From contig CALWQT010000001.1 of the NCBI GenBank assembly GCA_944383765.1, positions 248,001 through 312,000 on the forward strand: a DNA stretch of 64,000 nucleotides, in the 5' to 3' direction. Shown here in pieces: positions 1 through 9,404 of the stretch. Below the pieces are notes generated by a model. It saw only the letters and a program-made list of their open reading frames with translations, ran no database searches and was not told the origin of the DNA. The position numbers and the translations under genes were made by a program. Origin of the DNA: an uncultured Lachnospiraceae bacterium (GTDB lineage: Bacteria; Bacillota; Clostridia; Lachnospirales; Lachnospiraceae). Position 1 is the stretch's first letter; each line of letters begins with the position of its first letter.

Positions 1-1
1 G

Positions 2-238
2 AAGTATGTGATGGAAATGATGATGGACCGGATTGCAGCTTCCAGGACTTACAAAGGAGATGCCTATGATGACGGGGCAGCATATGAGTACTACTGCCGC
101 GCCAGAAATTATGAAGATATGGTGATCCATGAAGATACCAGAAAGCTGCTGGAAACCTTGCTGCTGATGCTGCGGGATGAGGGTGAGGAAAAAACATTTG
201 CATATATGAGGCAGCTGTTAAAACGGGGAACGTACTGA
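2..238 (+). CDS. C-terminal part of a DUF5662-like protein (partial at window edge)
   Basis: The reading frame is open to the first base of the window, so this is the 3' end of a gene that starts upstream; the GTG at 8 is not taken as a start. About 79 residues are visible. They are acidic and helical, with a run of Met residues, an A-A-S-x-x-Y segment and a late H-E-D-T-R-K-L-L-E segment. This resembles the C-terminal half of DUF5662 proteins, where a similar helix ends in H-P-x-T-R-K. That match is from memory and is tentative. No function is known. The gene converges on the YprB-like nuclease gene and their 3' ends overlap by 21 bases. Confidence 0.5.
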   Translation, partial: KYVMEMMMDRIAASRTYKGDAYDDGAAYEYYCRARNYEDMVIHEDTRKLLETLLLMLRDEGEEKTFAYMRQLLKRGTY

Positions 239-1315
239 AGGAAGGCTGGTGGCGATCAGGCTGTTTGTGTAATCAGCCATCTGGGAGCAGTCGGATAAAG
301 ATGACGGAAGTTCGCAATACAAGCATTTATCCCGGTACTGCCTGCGGAAAACAGGAGACAGGACAGGTTCTGCCTGGGGCAGGAAACGGCCGGTCTTTCT
401 GGAATAACAGGTGGAGGAGGTGGCCTGTTTTCTTGCACATCGGTCTACAAATTCTCCTACGCTTTTATGGATAGCGGTGTCCTCATAGATCAGATAATAA
501 TAGTTTTTATAGTCGGGATAAAAATATTTCAGTTCTCCCTCAAACACCGGGATCCGAATGGAGATACGGCTGCCTTTTCCTTCCAGAGATACACCGGTCA
601 GGGTTGGATGTTCCCAGGCGATAGAGGTAGGAATGGATATGTTACTCCGGCACTGGAGAATCAGGCAAAGGCCTTCTGCGGCAAACTGATGGCTTTCCGG
701 TAAAAAACGGCTGTTCAGAAAATCCGGATAAAGGAGAATGGGAAGGATAAAGGGCATTCCTTTCAGGTCCTCTTCGTTGTGGAGCATCAGCAGATGGTAA
801 AGCATAGAGTCATGGTTTATAAGGTATTCGTAATATACGTCGATCAATTGCCCGCCGGAATACTGATCGGTCCGGTGTATGCCCAGAAAAGATTCGATGG
901 CTTTCTGCTTTAAACTGTCCAGGCCTAAAAGCTTTTTATAGGGCCTTATTTTTTTGTAAATATCAAAACTCCTGATCTGTTCAAAGGGAGATGGGAGATG
1001 ATAGAGAGTATAACGTTTTGTCAGATAAGGAATGTCAAAACCATCTCCGTTGAAGTGGACCAGGGTGTCAAAAGATTTTATAAAAGAAGAGAATGCAAGA
1101 AGGACTTCTTTCTCTGCTTCCCGGCTGTCTGCAAACCATTGGATCAGGTTCCAGGCATCTTTGTTCCGGTATGTGCAGCCAATCAGATACAGACTGGAGC
1201 TGGCAGGGGAGAAACCGGTAGTTTCAATATCAAAAAACAGCAGCCGGTCTTCCTGGCCGATACGTTCCAGAGGATAGGTAGATGGTGGTGAAAAGGTCTG
1301 TTCTACAGTGATCAT
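218..1315 (-). CDS. YprB-like ribonuclease H-fold (DEDD-type) exonuclease domain protein
   Basis: The 365-residue protein starts with a DEDD exonuclease-like domain. It has F-F-D-I-E-T-T-G near residue 30, H-F-N-G-D-G-F-D around residue 90, S-F-D-I-Y-K-K, and a late H-N-E-E-D-L, which together supply the acidic metal ligands. B. subtilis YprB has this architecture: an RNase H-like fold followed by a helical C-terminal part. The substrate is unknown. A start at 1345 is possible, but the -10 box (1360-1365) would put the transcript start near 1353 and leave that ATG without a ribosome binding site. The ATG at 1315 has GGGAGG eight bases upstream and is preferred. The gene is divergent from ruvA. 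Confidence 0.8.
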   Translation of the reverse strand: MITVEQTFSPPSTYPLERIGQEDRLLFFDIETTGFSPASSSLYLIGCTYRNKDAWNLIQWFADSREAEKEVLLAFSSFIKSFDTLVHFNGDGFDIPYLTKRYTLYHLPSPFEQIRSFDIYKKIRPYKKLLGLDSLKQKAIESFLGIHRTDQYSGGQLIDVYYEYLINHDSMLYHLLMLHNEEDLKGMPFILPILLYPDFLNSRFLPESHQFAAEGLCLILQCRSNISIPTSIAWEHPTLTGVSLEGKGSRISIRIPVFEGELKYFYPDYKNYYYLIYEDTAIHKSVGEFVDRCARKQATSSTCYSRKTGRFLPQAEPVLSPVFRRQYRDKCLYCELPSSLSDCSQMADYTNSLIATSLPSVRSPF

Positions 1316-1359
1316 AAGTAAGTCCTCCCATTGCATATAAGGCATTGTTTCAGTCTCCT

Positions 1360-1388
1360 ATTATAGCAAGTTTAAGGGTTTCCGGCAA
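1360..1388 (-). promoter_or_regulatory. Promoter of the YprB-like gene
   Basis: On the minus strand TTGCCG (1388-1383) is followed after 17 bases by TATAAT (1365-1360). The predicted transcript start near 1353 supports translation from 1315 rather than 1345. Confidence 0.7.
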
Positions 1389-1441
1389 GTAAGACGGCAG
1401 AGGAGAGGAAGGACGTACCAGAATATTTGTTCGATTTTTGG

Positions 1442-1470
1442 TTGCATTGGTTATAGCGATATGTTATGAT
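1442..1470 (+). promoter_or_regulatory. Promoter of ruvAB
   Basis: TTGCAT at 1442-1447, a 17-base spacer and TATGAT at 1465-1470. It lies 34 bases before the ruvA TTG start and is divergent from the nuclease promoter. Confidence 0.7.
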
Positions 1471-1503
1471 GAAGGCGATAAAAGAAAAGGGGAGAACAGA
1501 GGG

Positions 1504-2115
1504 TTGATTTCCTATATCAGAGGTATTTTAAGCGAAGTATCAGAAGATGGAATTGTGGTGGAGACAGGAAACATCGGTTATGAGATACGGGTTCCTGTCT
1601 CTGTTTTGGAAAAGCTTCCGTCTCTGGGAAGCGAGATAAAAATATATACATATATGCAGGTGAGGGAAGATGGGATCAGCCTGTTTGGCTTTCTGGGAAA
1701 GGCAGACCTGGCCATGTTCCGTCAGCTGCTGGGAGTAAATGGAATTGGACCGAAAGGGGCGCTGGGAGTCCTGTCAGTTCTGAGTCCGGACAGTCTGCGT
1801 ATGGCGATCATTTCCGGTGATGCCAAAGCCATTGCCAAGGCTCCGGGAATTGGGAGCAAGACAGCCCAGAGAGTGATTCTGGATCTGAAAGATAAGGTTT
1901 CTTTAGAAGAAGTGCTTTATGGAGGCGGTACTCCGGAAATCGGAGCAGCTGTGCCGGAGGCAGCTGCCATAGGACCGGAAAAAGAAGCGATAGAAGCGCT
2001 GACTGCGTTAGGATATTCTCCCATGGAGGCAGCCAGGGCAGTACGCAGGGTGGAGATTACCTCTGAGATGACAGCGGAGGATATTTTGAAGCAGTCTTTG
2101 AAACAGTTGATTTAA
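1504..2115 (+). CDS. ruvA: Holliday junction DNA helicase subunit RuvA
   Basis: RuvA forms the tetramer that holds a four-way DNA junction and loads RuvB for branch migration in recombinational repair. The 203-residue product has the N-terminal OB fold beginning I-S-Y-I-R-G, two helix-hairpin-helix motifs (G-V-N-G-I-G-P-K near residue 80 and [11 protein letters not shown] near 115), a flexible acidic linker and the C-terminal RuvB-binding helices. The family length is about 200 residues. The TTG at 1504 is chosen as start because the protein then begins M-I-S-Y-I-R-G as in other RuvA proteins; it follows an AAGGGGAG site. The longer frame from 1438 would run through the promoter. ruvB follows after 17 bases, so the two are one operon. 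Confidence 0.95.
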   Translation: MISYIRGILSEVSEDGIVVETGNIGYEIRVPVSVLEKLPSLGSEIKIYTYMQVREDGISLFGFLGKADLAMFRQLLGVNGIGPKGALGVLSVLSPDSLRMAIISGDAKAIAKAPGIGSKTAQRVILDLKDKVSLEEVLYGGGTPEIGAAVPEAAAIGPEKEAIEALTALGYSPMEAARAVRRVEITSEMTAEDILKQSLKQLI

Positions 2116-2132
2116 AAGCAGGTTATGTAGAT

Positions 2133-3128
2133 ATGGAACGGAAAATTATCACAACTGATGTGGTGACAGAAGAAGAAAAACAGGCGGAAGGAACATTGAG
2201 GCCTCAGTATCTGGACGATTATATCGGACAGGCCAAGATCAAGACGGTTCTGAAAGTGTTTATTGATGCGGCGAGGTCCAGAAAGGAGCCGTTGGACCAT
2301 GTGCTGTTTTACGGCCCTCCCGGTCTTGGAAAAACGACTCTCTGCGGCATCATTGCCAATGAGATGGGAGTGAATATGAAAATAACGTCAGGTCCGGCTA
2401 TCGAAAAGCCGGGAGAAATGGCGGCAATTTTAAACAGTCTCCAGGAAGGAGATGTTTTATTTGTGGACGAGATCCATCGTTTGAACCGGCAGGTGGAGGA
2501 AGTGCTTTATCCGGCTATGGAAGATTATGCCATCGACATTATGCTGGGAAAAGAATCTTCTGCCAGGTCTATCCGTCTGGAACTTCCTAAATTTACTCTG
2601 GTAGGTGCGACTACAAGGGCAGGGCTTCTGACAGCCCCTCTGAGGGATCGGTTTGGGGTGGTACAGCGTCTGGAATTTTATTCCCCTGAAGAACTGGAGG
2701 AGATTGTAGTCCGCTCCGCCCATGTGCTGGGAGTGGATATTGACCGGGCAGGGGCACGAGAAATCGCCAAGCGTTCCAGAGGGACGCCCCGTCTTGCGAA
2801 CCGCCTGTTAAAACGGGTGCGGGATTTTGCACAGGTAAAGTATGACGGGACAATTACCAGAGAAGTAGCAGATTTTGCCCTGGATCTTCTGGAAGTGGAC
2901 CGTCTGGGACTGGACAACAATGACAGAAATATCCTTCTCACCATTATTCAGAAATTTTCCGGAGGACCTGTGGGACTGGATACGCTGGCGGCTGCGCTGG
3001 GAGAAGATTCCGGAACCCTGGAAGATGTGTATGAGCCGTACCTTTTGATGAACGGTCTTTTAAACCGCACTCCCAGAGGGAGGATGGCAACGGAACTGGC
3101 TTATCATCATCTTGGGCTTACCAGGTAA
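2133..3128 (+). CDS. ruvB: Holliday junction branch migration ATPase RuvB
   Basis: RuvB is the hexameric AAA+ motor that drives branch migration with RuvA. The 331-residue product has Walker [10 protein letters not shown] near residue 60, Walker B F-V-D-E-I-H-R near 110, sensor 1 V-G-A-T-T-R-A-G and the C-terminal winged helix containing N-R-T-P-R-G-R. These are all family hallmarks and the length is typical. The ATG at 2133 follows a modest AGCAGGT site. It is co-transcribed with ruvA. No RuvC homologue is seen nearby, as expected for Firmicutes, which use RecU or similar resolvases. Confidence 0.97.
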   Translation: MERKIITTDVVTEEEKQAEGTLRPQYLDDYIGQAKIKTVLKVFIDAARSRKEPLDHVLFYGPPGLGKTTLCGIIANEMGVNMKITSGPAIEKPGEMAAILNSLQEGDVLFVDEIHRLNRQVEEVLYPAMEDYAIDIMLGKESSARSIRLELPKFTLVGATTRAGLLTAPLRDRFGVVQRLEFYSPEELEEIVVRSAHVLGVDIDRAGAREIAKRSRGTPRLANRLLKRVRDFAQVKYDGTITREVADFALDLLEVDRLGLDNNDRNILLTIIQKFSGGPVGLDTLAAALGEDSGTLEDVYEPYLLMNGLLNRTPRGRMATELAYHHLGLTR

Positions 3129-3175
3129 ACATGACCCAAGATATGGAAATATTGCTGGAATATTGCTGGATAGTA

Positions 3176-3184
3176 TGGTATAAT
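3176..3184 (+). promoter_or_regulatory. Extended -10 promoter before zapA
   Basis: TGGTATAAT at 3176-3184 is an extended -10 element. No good -35 is seen; instead there is a tandem ATTGCTGGA repeat just upstream (3151-3170). The zapA start codon is about 60 bases downstream. Confidence 0.5.
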
Positions 3185-3244
3185 ACATAGAAGATTACAG
3201 AAACCTCAGGTATCAGAACAGGAAGATACCGGACAGGAGATAAG

Positions 3245-3589
3245 ATGGATTCCAAGAATTACGCAGAAGTTTTAATAGATGGAGAGATTTATACGCTGGG
3301 TGGACAGGAAGAGGAAGCGTATTTGCAGAAAGTTGCCAGCTATATCAATGAGAAGATTTCTATGCTGAAAAAGCAGAATGGTTTTACAAAGCAGAGCAAG
3401 GATTATCAGGTTACCATGGTGGAACTGAATCTTGCAGATGATTATTTTAAAAGCCAGGATCTGGTGAGAAGTCTGGAAGAACAGAATCAGGCTCTGGAAA
3501 AGGAAGTATACAGTCTGAAGCATGAATTGGTCACCACACAGATGAAACTGGAAAAAATCCAGAAAGAACTGGCAGATCTGAAAAAATAG
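3245..3589 (+). CDS. zapA: Cell division protein ZapA
   Basis: ZapA is a small cytoplasmic protein that crosslinks FtsZ filaments at the division ring. The 114-residue product has the N-terminal alpha/beta head (A-E-V-L-I-D-G-E-I-Y-T-L-G-G then Y-L-Q-K-V-A-S-Y-I-N-E-K) and a long C-terminal coiled coil rich in Glu, Lys and Leu from about residue 70. This matches the family layout and length. The ATG follows CAGGAGA. It has its own promoter and terminator, and the gene before the U32 protein is zapA in many Clostridia. Confidence 0.88.
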   Translation: MDSKNYAEVLIDGEIYTLGGQEEEAYLQKVASYINEKISMLKKQNGFTKQSKDYQVTMVELNLADDYFKSQDLVRSLEEQNQALEKEVYSLKHELVTTQMKLEKIQKELADLKK

Positions 3590-3598
3590 AAAGAAAAG

Positions 3599-3632
3599 AT
3601 GTTCCACCGTACAGGCATGGAACATTTTTTTC
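3599..3632 (+). terminator. Rho-independent terminator after zapA
   Basis: ATGTTCCA (3599-3606) pairs with TGGAACAT (3618-3625) and is followed directly by a run of T to 3632. Confidence 0.85.
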
Positions 3633-3660
3633 GGTTATACAGTAAGGCGGAGGAAATGAT

Positions 3661-5850
3661 TTGAGAAAGAAAAAAGTTGAGATTCTGGCGCCGGCAGGCT
3701 CTTACGAAAGTATGGTGGCAGCAGTGAATGCGGGGGCAGATGCAGTTTATATTGGCGGAAGCCGTTTCGGAGCCAGGGCATATGCAAATAATCTGGATGA
3801 AGAGGCAATGCTAAATGCTATTGATTATGTCCATCTCCATGGATGCCGCCTTTATATGACAGTGAATACACTGGTGAAGGAGAAGGAATTCTCCGGGTTA
3901 TATGATTATCTGAATCCCTATTATAGACAGGGACTGGATGCAGCCATCATTCAGGATCTGGGTGTGTTTTCTTATTTCAAAGAACATTTTCCCCAGCTTG
4001 CCCTCCATGCCAGTACCCAGATGACGATTACCGGTGTAAATGGTGCCAAATTGCTGAAAGAACTGGGAGCAAGCCGGGTGGTTACGGCAAGGGAGCTGTC
4101 CCTGGAAGAAATCCGTCAGATTCATGATCAGGTGGATATTGAGATAGAAAGTTTTGTTCACGGCGCCTTGTGTTACTGCTATTCCGGTCAGTGCCTGATG
4201 AGCAGTCTGATCGGGGGAAGAAGCGGAAACAGGGGGCGGTGTGCCCAGACCTGCCGGCTTCCGTATGAAGTGAAGCAGGGATCTGCATCGTTAAATAGAA
4301 AAGATGAGAAATACGTTTTAAGCCTGAAGGACCTTTGTACTCTGGAACTGATCCCGGATATGCTGGAAGCAGGGATTGATTCCCTGAAGATCGAAGGCAG
4401 AATGAAAAGCCCCAGATATACAGCAGGGGTAGTAAGTGTATACCGGAAATATGTGGATAAATATCTGCAGAACGGACGGGAGGGCTATCAGGTAGAAGCT
4501 TCAGACCGGAAGCTTTTGCTGGATCTGTTTGACCGGGGAGGATTTTCTGACGGCTATTACAGAAACCATAATGGACGGCATATGATGGCACTGAAGGAGA
4601 AACCAGCATTCCGGGAAGGGAATCAGCCCCTCTTTGATTATCTGGACCGCACTTATGTGGAAGCAGCCAGGCAGGAACCGATAAAGGGGAAAGTCTGTCT
4701 GAATGTGGGTGAGCCTTCTTCTCTGGCATTGTCTGCCGCAGGCAAAGAAGGGGTGGAGATTCAGGTGACGGGACAGGAAGTACAGCCGGCCCGGAACCAG
4801 CCTATTACAGAGGAAAAACTGAGAACCCAGGTTTGCAAGACGGGAGGCACTCCGTTTTTCTTTGAGCAGCTTGAGACGGAGATCAGAGGAAATGCGTTCC
4901 TTCCGGTACAGGCATTAAATGAACTGAGGCGCAGTGGGCTGGAAATGTTGGAACGAAAGATTCTTTCCAGCTACCGGCGTGATGCAGGAAAAGAAGAGAA
5001 ACAGAAGGCAGACCGGATTCAGGTCAGGAATACCCATCCTATGGGAATCACGGCTTTGGCAGACCGGAAAGAATTGATTCCCAGATTGCTGTTGGTAGAA
5101 GGTATAGAACGGATTTATCTGGATTCCTGCGGGATTGGCAGTGAGGAATGGGAAGCTTTGGCGTCTGCTGTCAGGAATTCCGGAAAAGAGTGCTTTTTGG
5201 CATTACCTCAGATTTTCCGTAAAGAAGCAGAGGAGTATTTCCTGAAAGAACGGGAAAGATTTATAAAAGCAGGCTTTGAGGGCTGCCTGATCCGGTCTCT
5301 GGAGGAAATAAGATTTTTCAGAAAACAGATGGGGTATGGAGGAAGATTTGTTTTTGACAGTAATCTGTATGCATGGAACGGTCAGGCTTCAGAATTGCTG
5401 AAAGAACTGGGAGCATCGGAACAGACCCTTCCTCTGGAATTGAATGCAAGGGAATTGGAAGAAACAGGGTGTTCCGGAAAAGAACTGGTGGTGTATGGAA
5501 GGCTTCCTGTTATGGTTTCTGCTCAATGCATCAACCGGACTGTGGGCGGCTGTGACAGAAAGGAAAAAGTGCTGCAGCTGAAGGACCGGCTGGGAAAAGA
5601 ATTTCCAGTAAAAAATCATTGCCGTTTTTGCTATAATACGATTTATAACATTGCCCCGTTGTCTTTGCTGGAACAGAAAGAGCAGGTATGCAGACTTTCG
5701 CCGGAAAGAATCCGGCTTCAGTTTACACTGGAGACGCCGGAACAGGCGGAAAAGATTGCCAGGACGTTTGTGGCAGCTTTTGCAGGAGGAGACTCCTTAT
5801 CCCTGCCGGGCGAGTATACAAAAGGGCATTTCAGGCGCGGTGTAGAATAA
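3661..5850 (+). CDS. U32 family (collagenase-like) protein, probable RNA hydroxylation factor
   Basis: The 729-residue product has the U32 signature near residue 195 (G-R-S-G-N-R-G-R-C-A-Q-T-C-R) with conserved Cys residues, preceded by the TIM-barrel start E-I-L-A-P-A-G. A C-terminal extension (about residue 390 onward) fits the DUF3656 part found in long members, and the last 80 residues contain a second Cys group (G-G-C-D and H-C-R-F-C-Y). Annotated as peptidase, but characterised relatives act on RNA: RlhA hydroxylates 23S rRNA C2501 and TrhP makes 5-hydroxyuridine in tRNA, using prephenate and an iron-sulfur centre. The long form is closer to RlhA; the target here is not known. The TTG start at 3661 follows GGAGG. 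Confidence 0.82.
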   Translation: MRKKKVEILAPAGSYESMVAAVNAGADAVYIGGSRFGARAYANNLDEEAMLNAIDYVHLHGCRLYMTVNTLVKEKEFSGLYDYLNPYYRQGLDAAIIQDLGVFSYFKEHFPQLALHASTQMTITGVNGAKLLKELGASRVVTARELSLEEIRQIHDQVDIEIESFVHGALCYCYSGQCLMSSLIGGRSGNRGRCAQTCRLPYEVKQGSASLNRKDEKYVLSLKDLCTLELIPDMLEAGIDSLKIEGRMKSPRYTAGVVSVYRKYVDKYLQNGREGYQVEASDRKLLLDLFDRGGFSDGYYRNHNGRHMMALKEKPAFREGNQPLFDYLDRTYVEAARQEPIKGKVCLNVGEPSSLALSAAGKEGVEIQVTGQEVQPARNQPITEEKLRTQVCKTGGTPFFFEQLETEIRGNAFLPVQALNELRRSGLEMLERKILSSYRRDAGKEEKQKADRIQVRNTHPMGITALADRKELIPRLLLVEGIERIYLDSCGIGSEEWEALASAVRNSGKECFLALPQIFRKEAEEYFLKERERFIKAGFEGCLIRSLEEIRFFRKQMGYGGRFVFDSNLYAWNGQASELLKELGASEQTLPLELNARELEETGCSGKELVVYGRLPVMVSAQCINRTVGGCDRKEKVLQLKDRLGKEFPVKNHCRFCYNTIYNIAPLSLLEQKEQVCRLSPERIRLQFTLETPEQAEKIARTFVAAFAGGDSLSLPGEYTKGHFRRGVE

Positions 5851-5869
5851 GAGTGAAATAGGTGATAAC

Positions 5870-7213
5870 GTGACAATTCTTGTGTTGGAAAGTTCCAAAT
5901 ATCTGATGATTTTTTTCATGCTTGTTTATGCTTATCTGAATTTCAGATTTTTTGGGGTAAAGTATGACATCAGAAGAAAGAAACTATGCAGGCGCCAGAA
6001 TCAGCTGATGTTTCTGATCCATTTTTTGGGATATCTTTCTCTATACCTGAATCGGAATGATGAAACGATACTGGTGTTTTATCTGGCCCAGGTGATATTT
6101 TTGGGAGTCTACATGACATTATCCAAGCTGTTTTACAGGAATATCTCCAGGCTCCTGTTAAATAATATGTGCCTTCTGATCAGTGTGGGACTTCTGATCC
6201 TCACCAGGCTGAATATGGAACGGGCTACAAGGCAATTTGCTATTATTGTGGTGTCGGCAGTGTTTTCCTGGATCATTCCTTTCATCGTGGACCGTGTCTG
6301 GCAGCTTTCCAGAATTCCGTGGCTGTATGGTGTTTTGGGGTTGGTGCTTCTGGCAGTAGTCTGTGTGGCAGGAATTACCAGCTATGGGGCAAAAATGACG
6401 TTGGAGCTGGGCAGTTTCAGCTTCCAGCCGGCGGAATTTGTAAAGATCAGTTTTGTGTTTTTTGTGGCAACTATGTTTTACCGTGCCACGGATTTTAAAA
6501 CCGTGTGCATCACCACAGCCATGGCGGCGGGGCATGTATTGATTCTGGTATTGTCAAAAGATCTGGGAAATGGGCTTATTTTTTTCCTTACTTATATTTT
6601 TATGCTTTTTGTAGCTACGTCCAATTACCTGTATTTAGGTGCAGGTTTGACTGCGGGGGGAGCCGCAGCTGTACTGGCTTATCGGTTGTTTCCTCATGTG
6701 CAGACCAGAGTACAGGCATGGCTGGATCCGTGGTCAGATGTGGCGGATAAAGGATACCAGATTGCCCAGTCATTATTTGCGATTGGAACTGGCGGTTGGT
6801 TTGGCATGGGGCTGGATCAGGGAATTCCGGAAAAAATCCCGGTAGTGGAAAAGGACTTTGTGATTTCGGCAATTGCGGAAGAGATGGGCGGAATTTTTGC
6901 TGTTTGCCTGATTCTGATCTGTTTGGGGTGTTTTTTGCAGTTTATGATGATCGCAGCAAGAATGCAGGCTGTCTTTTATAAGCTGATTGCCTTTGGGCTG
7001 GGATGCGAATATATTATCCAGGTATTTCTGACTGTGGGAGGCGCTGTAAAATTCATTCCCCTTACAGGCATGACCCTTCCGTTAGTCAGCTATGGGGGGA
7101 GTTCTATTGTTGGTACGTTTATCCTGTTTCAGGTGATACAGGGCTTATATATATTGAAAAGAAATGAAGAGGAAGAAGATGAAGAGGAGCGAACCCAATC
7201 CAAAAGCAAATAA
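5870..7213 (+). CDS. FtsW/RodA/SpoVE-type (SEDS) peptidoglycan glycosyltransferase
   Basis: SEDS proteins polymerise lipid II into glycan strands and work with a class B penicillin-binding protein. The 447-residue product is a polytopic membrane protein. The conserved region around residues 285-330 reads W-L-D-P-W, then K-G-Y-Q-I-A-Q-S-L-F-A-I-G-T-G-G and later G-M-G-L; the Asp in this loop is the expected catalytic residue. Near the end is P-L-V-S-Y-G-G-S-S, a SEDS hallmark. It carries an N-terminal extension of several membrane segments, longer than E. coli RodA, as in Actinobacterial and Clostridial forms. The start is GTG after AGGTGAT. The next gene is its transpeptidase partner and overlaps it. 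Confidence 0.9.
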   Translation: MTILVLESSKYLMIFFMLVYAYLNFRFFGVKYDIRRKKLCRRQNQLMFLIHFLGYLSLYLNRNDETILVFYLAQVIFLGVYMTLSKLFYRNISRLLLNNMCLLISVGLLILTRLNMERATRQFAIIVVSAVFSWIIPFIVDRVWQLSRIPWLYGVLGLVLLAVVCVAGITSYGAKMTLELGSFSFQPAEFVKISFVFFVATMFYRATDFKTVCITTAMAAGHVLILVLSKDLGNGLIFFLTYIFMLFVATSNYLYLGAGLTAGGAAAVLAYRLFPHVQTRVQAWLDPWSDVADKGYQIAQSLFAIGTGGWFGMGLDQGIPEKIPVVEKDFVISAIAEEMGGIFAVCLILICLGCFLQFMMIAARMQAVFYKLIAFGLGCEYIIQVFLTVGGAVKFIPLTGMTLPLVSYGGSSIVGTFILFQVIQGLYILKRNEEEEDEEERTQSKSK

Positions 7214-8606
7214 GAATATTCTGCGTCTGGCTTATGTAGTAGCTGGCATCTTTGTATGTATGCTTCTCTATCTGGGATATTTTATCCAGTTTGAAAGTGG
7301 AACAGCCATCAATAATACGTATAATCCCAGAGTGAATCTCCTTGCTGAGAAAGTGGTACGGGGGAAAATACTGAGTGCGGACGGACAGGTTCTGGCAAGG
7401 ACGGTGACTGCCGATGATGGTACGGAAACCAGGGAGTATCCGTTTGGAAATCTGTATGCCCATGTGGTGGGATATACGGAAAAAGGAAGAACAGGGATAG
7501 AATCTATGACGAATTTTTATCTGCTGACTTCTCATGTGAATCTGATCGAGCAGATCGTGAATGAATTTTCCGGTACGAAAAACCTGGGAGATAATGTGGT
7601 GACAACTCTGGATTCCAGGCTGCAGCAGACAGCTTATGACCTTTTGGGAGACCGGAGGGGAGCTGTAGTGGTGATGGAACCGGATACAGGGAAGATACTG
7701 GCCATGGTTTCCAAACCGGATTATGATCCCAACACAGTGGCAGCACAATGGGAAAGCCTGACGGCAGATGAGCAGGGAGAAGCCAGACTTTTAAACCGGG
7801 CAACCCAGGGCCTTTATGCGCCCGGGTCTACATTTAAGATCCTGACATTGTTAGAATATATCAGGGAACATCCTGATGATTATGAGAACTTTCATTTTGA
7901 TTGTGATGGAACCTATGAAAATGGGGAATATCAGATCCGCTGTTATCAGGGGGAAGCCCATGGAAGCCAGGACTTAAGCCAGGCGTTTGCAAATTCCTGC
8001 AACGGTGCGTTTGCCAGCATGGGACTGGAACTGGATTTGAAACAATATGCGGATCTGGCGGACCAGCTATTATATAACCAGCCCCTTCCCCTGGCTTTGC
8101 CATACAATAAAAGCTCGTATTCCATGACAGAAGGAGCAGATACCTGGGAGGTGCTGCAGACAGCTATCGGTCAGGGAAAAACCCAGGTGACCCCCATACA
8201 CCAGCTTATGATCACGTCTGCCATTGCCAATGGAGGAACGCTGATGAAGCCTTATGTGGTGGATCATCTGGAGAATGCAGGCGGACAGACGATAAAAAAA
8301 TTCATGCCTTCCGCCTATGGTGAACTGTTAAGTGCTTCAGAAGCAGAACAACTGACAGAATATATGCGTCAGGTGGTGGAAACAGGGACTGGTTCTGCAG
8401 TCAGGACAGACGCCTATACGGTGGCAGGGAAGACTGGTTCTGCGGAGTTTGAAACGGGAAAAGAAACCCATGCCTGGTTTACAGGATTTGCTCCTGCGGA
8501 AGATCCAAAGATTGCAGTTACGGTTATTGTGGAAGAGAGTGGCTCCGGAGGACGGGTTGCAGCTCCTATTGCAAGAGGGATTTTTGATGCTTACTTTTCC
8601 AGGTAG
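7179..8606 (+). CDS. Class B penicillin-binding protein (short PbpA type), transpeptidase
   Basis: Crosslinks peptidoglycan outside the membrane, presumably with the overlapping SEDS glycosyltransferase. The 475-residue product has one N-terminal membrane anchor (residues about 15-38), a short dimerisation region and a transpeptidase domain with S217-T-F-K, S273-C-N275 and K418-T-G. This is shorter than PBP2 or PBP3 (about 600 residues) and resembles PbpA of Actinobacteria, which also pairs with a RodA gene. The start at 7179 has GAGG six bases upstream; an ATG at 7164 is in frame but has no such site. Overlap with the SEDS gene is 35 bases, which suggests coupled translation. Confidence 0.9.
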   Translation: MKRSEPNPKANKNILRLAYVVAGIFVCMLLYLGYFIQFESGTAINNTYNPRVNLLAEKVVRGKILSADGQVLARTVTADDGTETREYPFGNLYAHVVGYTEKGRTGIESMTNFYLLTSHVNLIEQIVNEFSGTKNLGDNVVTTLDSRLQQTAYDLLGDRRGAVVVMEPDTGKILAMVSKPDYDPNTVAAQWESLTADEQGEARLLNRATQGLYAPGSTFKILTLLEYIREHPDDYENFHFDCDGTYENGEYQIRCYQGEAHGSQDLSQAFANSCNGAFASMGLELDLKQYADLADQLLYNQPLPLALPYNKSSYSMTEGADTWEVLQTAIGQGKTQVTPIHQLMITSAIANGGTLMKPYVVDHLENAGGQTIKKFMPSAYGELLSASEAEQLTEYMRQVVETGTGSAVRTDAYTVAGKTGSAEFETGKETHAWFTGFAPAEDPKIAVTVIVEESGSGGRVAAPIARGIFDAYFSR

Positions 8607-8629
8607 GCTTATGATAAAGGAGGGTATCA

Positions 8630-9403
8630 ATGTTTAAGGCGAGAGAGTATGTGAGAGTGAAGAGCCTTGAGGAGGCTTGGAACCTGAATCAGAAAAAGAG
8701 CAATGTGATTGTTGGCGGTATGATGTGGCTGAAAATGGGACGGGGCCAGAAAGGCACCGTGATCGATCTGTCGGGACTTGGTCTGGACACAATCGAAGAG
8801 ACAGAAGAGGCGTTTTCCATTGGCTGCATGTGCACGCTCCGTCAGCTGGAATTGCATGAAGGATTGAATAAAGAATTTGATGGGATTTTCCGGGAGTGTA
8901 CCAGACATATTGTGGGGACACAGTTCCGGAATGGGGCCACAGTAGGGGGCAGCGTGTTTGGCAGATATGGATTTTCTGATATACTCACCTGCCTGCTGGC
9001 TTTGGATTCTTATGTGGAGCTTTACCAGGGAGGCGTAATTCCTCTGGTCCAGTTTACTTCCATGCCATATGACCGGGATGTATTGGTCCGTATCGTCATT
9101 AAAAAAGACGGAAGAAAGGCTGCCTATCTTTCCCAGAGAAATACTCAGACAGATTTTCCGCTGATCGCATGCGCTGCAGGGAAAATGGGGGATGACTGGT
9201 ATGTTTCGATAGGAGCAAGACCGAAGCGGGCAGCTGTTTATCGGATTTCCGGAACCGGAAAGAAGGCGGATGAACTGGCAAGGGAAGCTGCGTCCATGTT
9301 TGAGTATGGCAGTAATTTAAGAGGGTCCGGGGAATACCGGGCACACCTGGCTAATGTGTATGTGAGACGTTTGATCGAGACCATAGAGAAAAGGGAGGCA
9401 TAA
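8630..9403 (+). CDS. Molybdenum hydroxylase FAD-binding subunit (XdhB/CoxM type)
   Basis: This is the medium subunit of a xanthine dehydrogenase-type enzyme; it passes electrons from the iron-sulfur subunit to its acceptor through FAD. The 257-residue product has the PCMH-type FAD fold with the N-terminal V-G-G-M-M-W loop and a second loop N-G-A-T-V-G-G-S-V-F-G-R around residue 100. A CO dehydrogenase-flavoprotein-like C-terminal domain follows. The length is somewhat short for the family (270-290). It begins an operon with the two genes that follow and lies only 23 bases after the PBP stop, with AGGAGGG before its ATG. Confidence 0.87.
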   Translation: MFKAREYVRVKSLEEAWNLNQKKSNVIVGGMMWLKMGRGQKGTVIDLSGLGLDTIEETEEAFSIGCMCTLRQLELHEGLNKEFDGIFRECTRHIVGTQFRNGATVGGSVFGRYGFSDILTCLLALDSYVELYQGGVIPLVQFTSMPYDRDVLVRIVIKKDGRKAAYLSQRNTQTDFPLIACAAGKMGDDWYVSIGARPKRAAVYRISGTGKKADELAREAASMFEYGSNLRGSGEYRAHLANVYVRRLIETIEKREA

Positions 9404-9404
9404 T

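Noticed and set aside
1438..1503. N-terminal extension of RuvA from the ATG-like codon at 1438
   Set aside because: It covers the promoter and ribosome binding site, and the RuvA family starts at the TTG at 1504.
4082..4729. 215-codon minus-strand frame in the U32 gene
   Set aside because: Pro/Ser-rich shadow of a conserved plus-strand gene.
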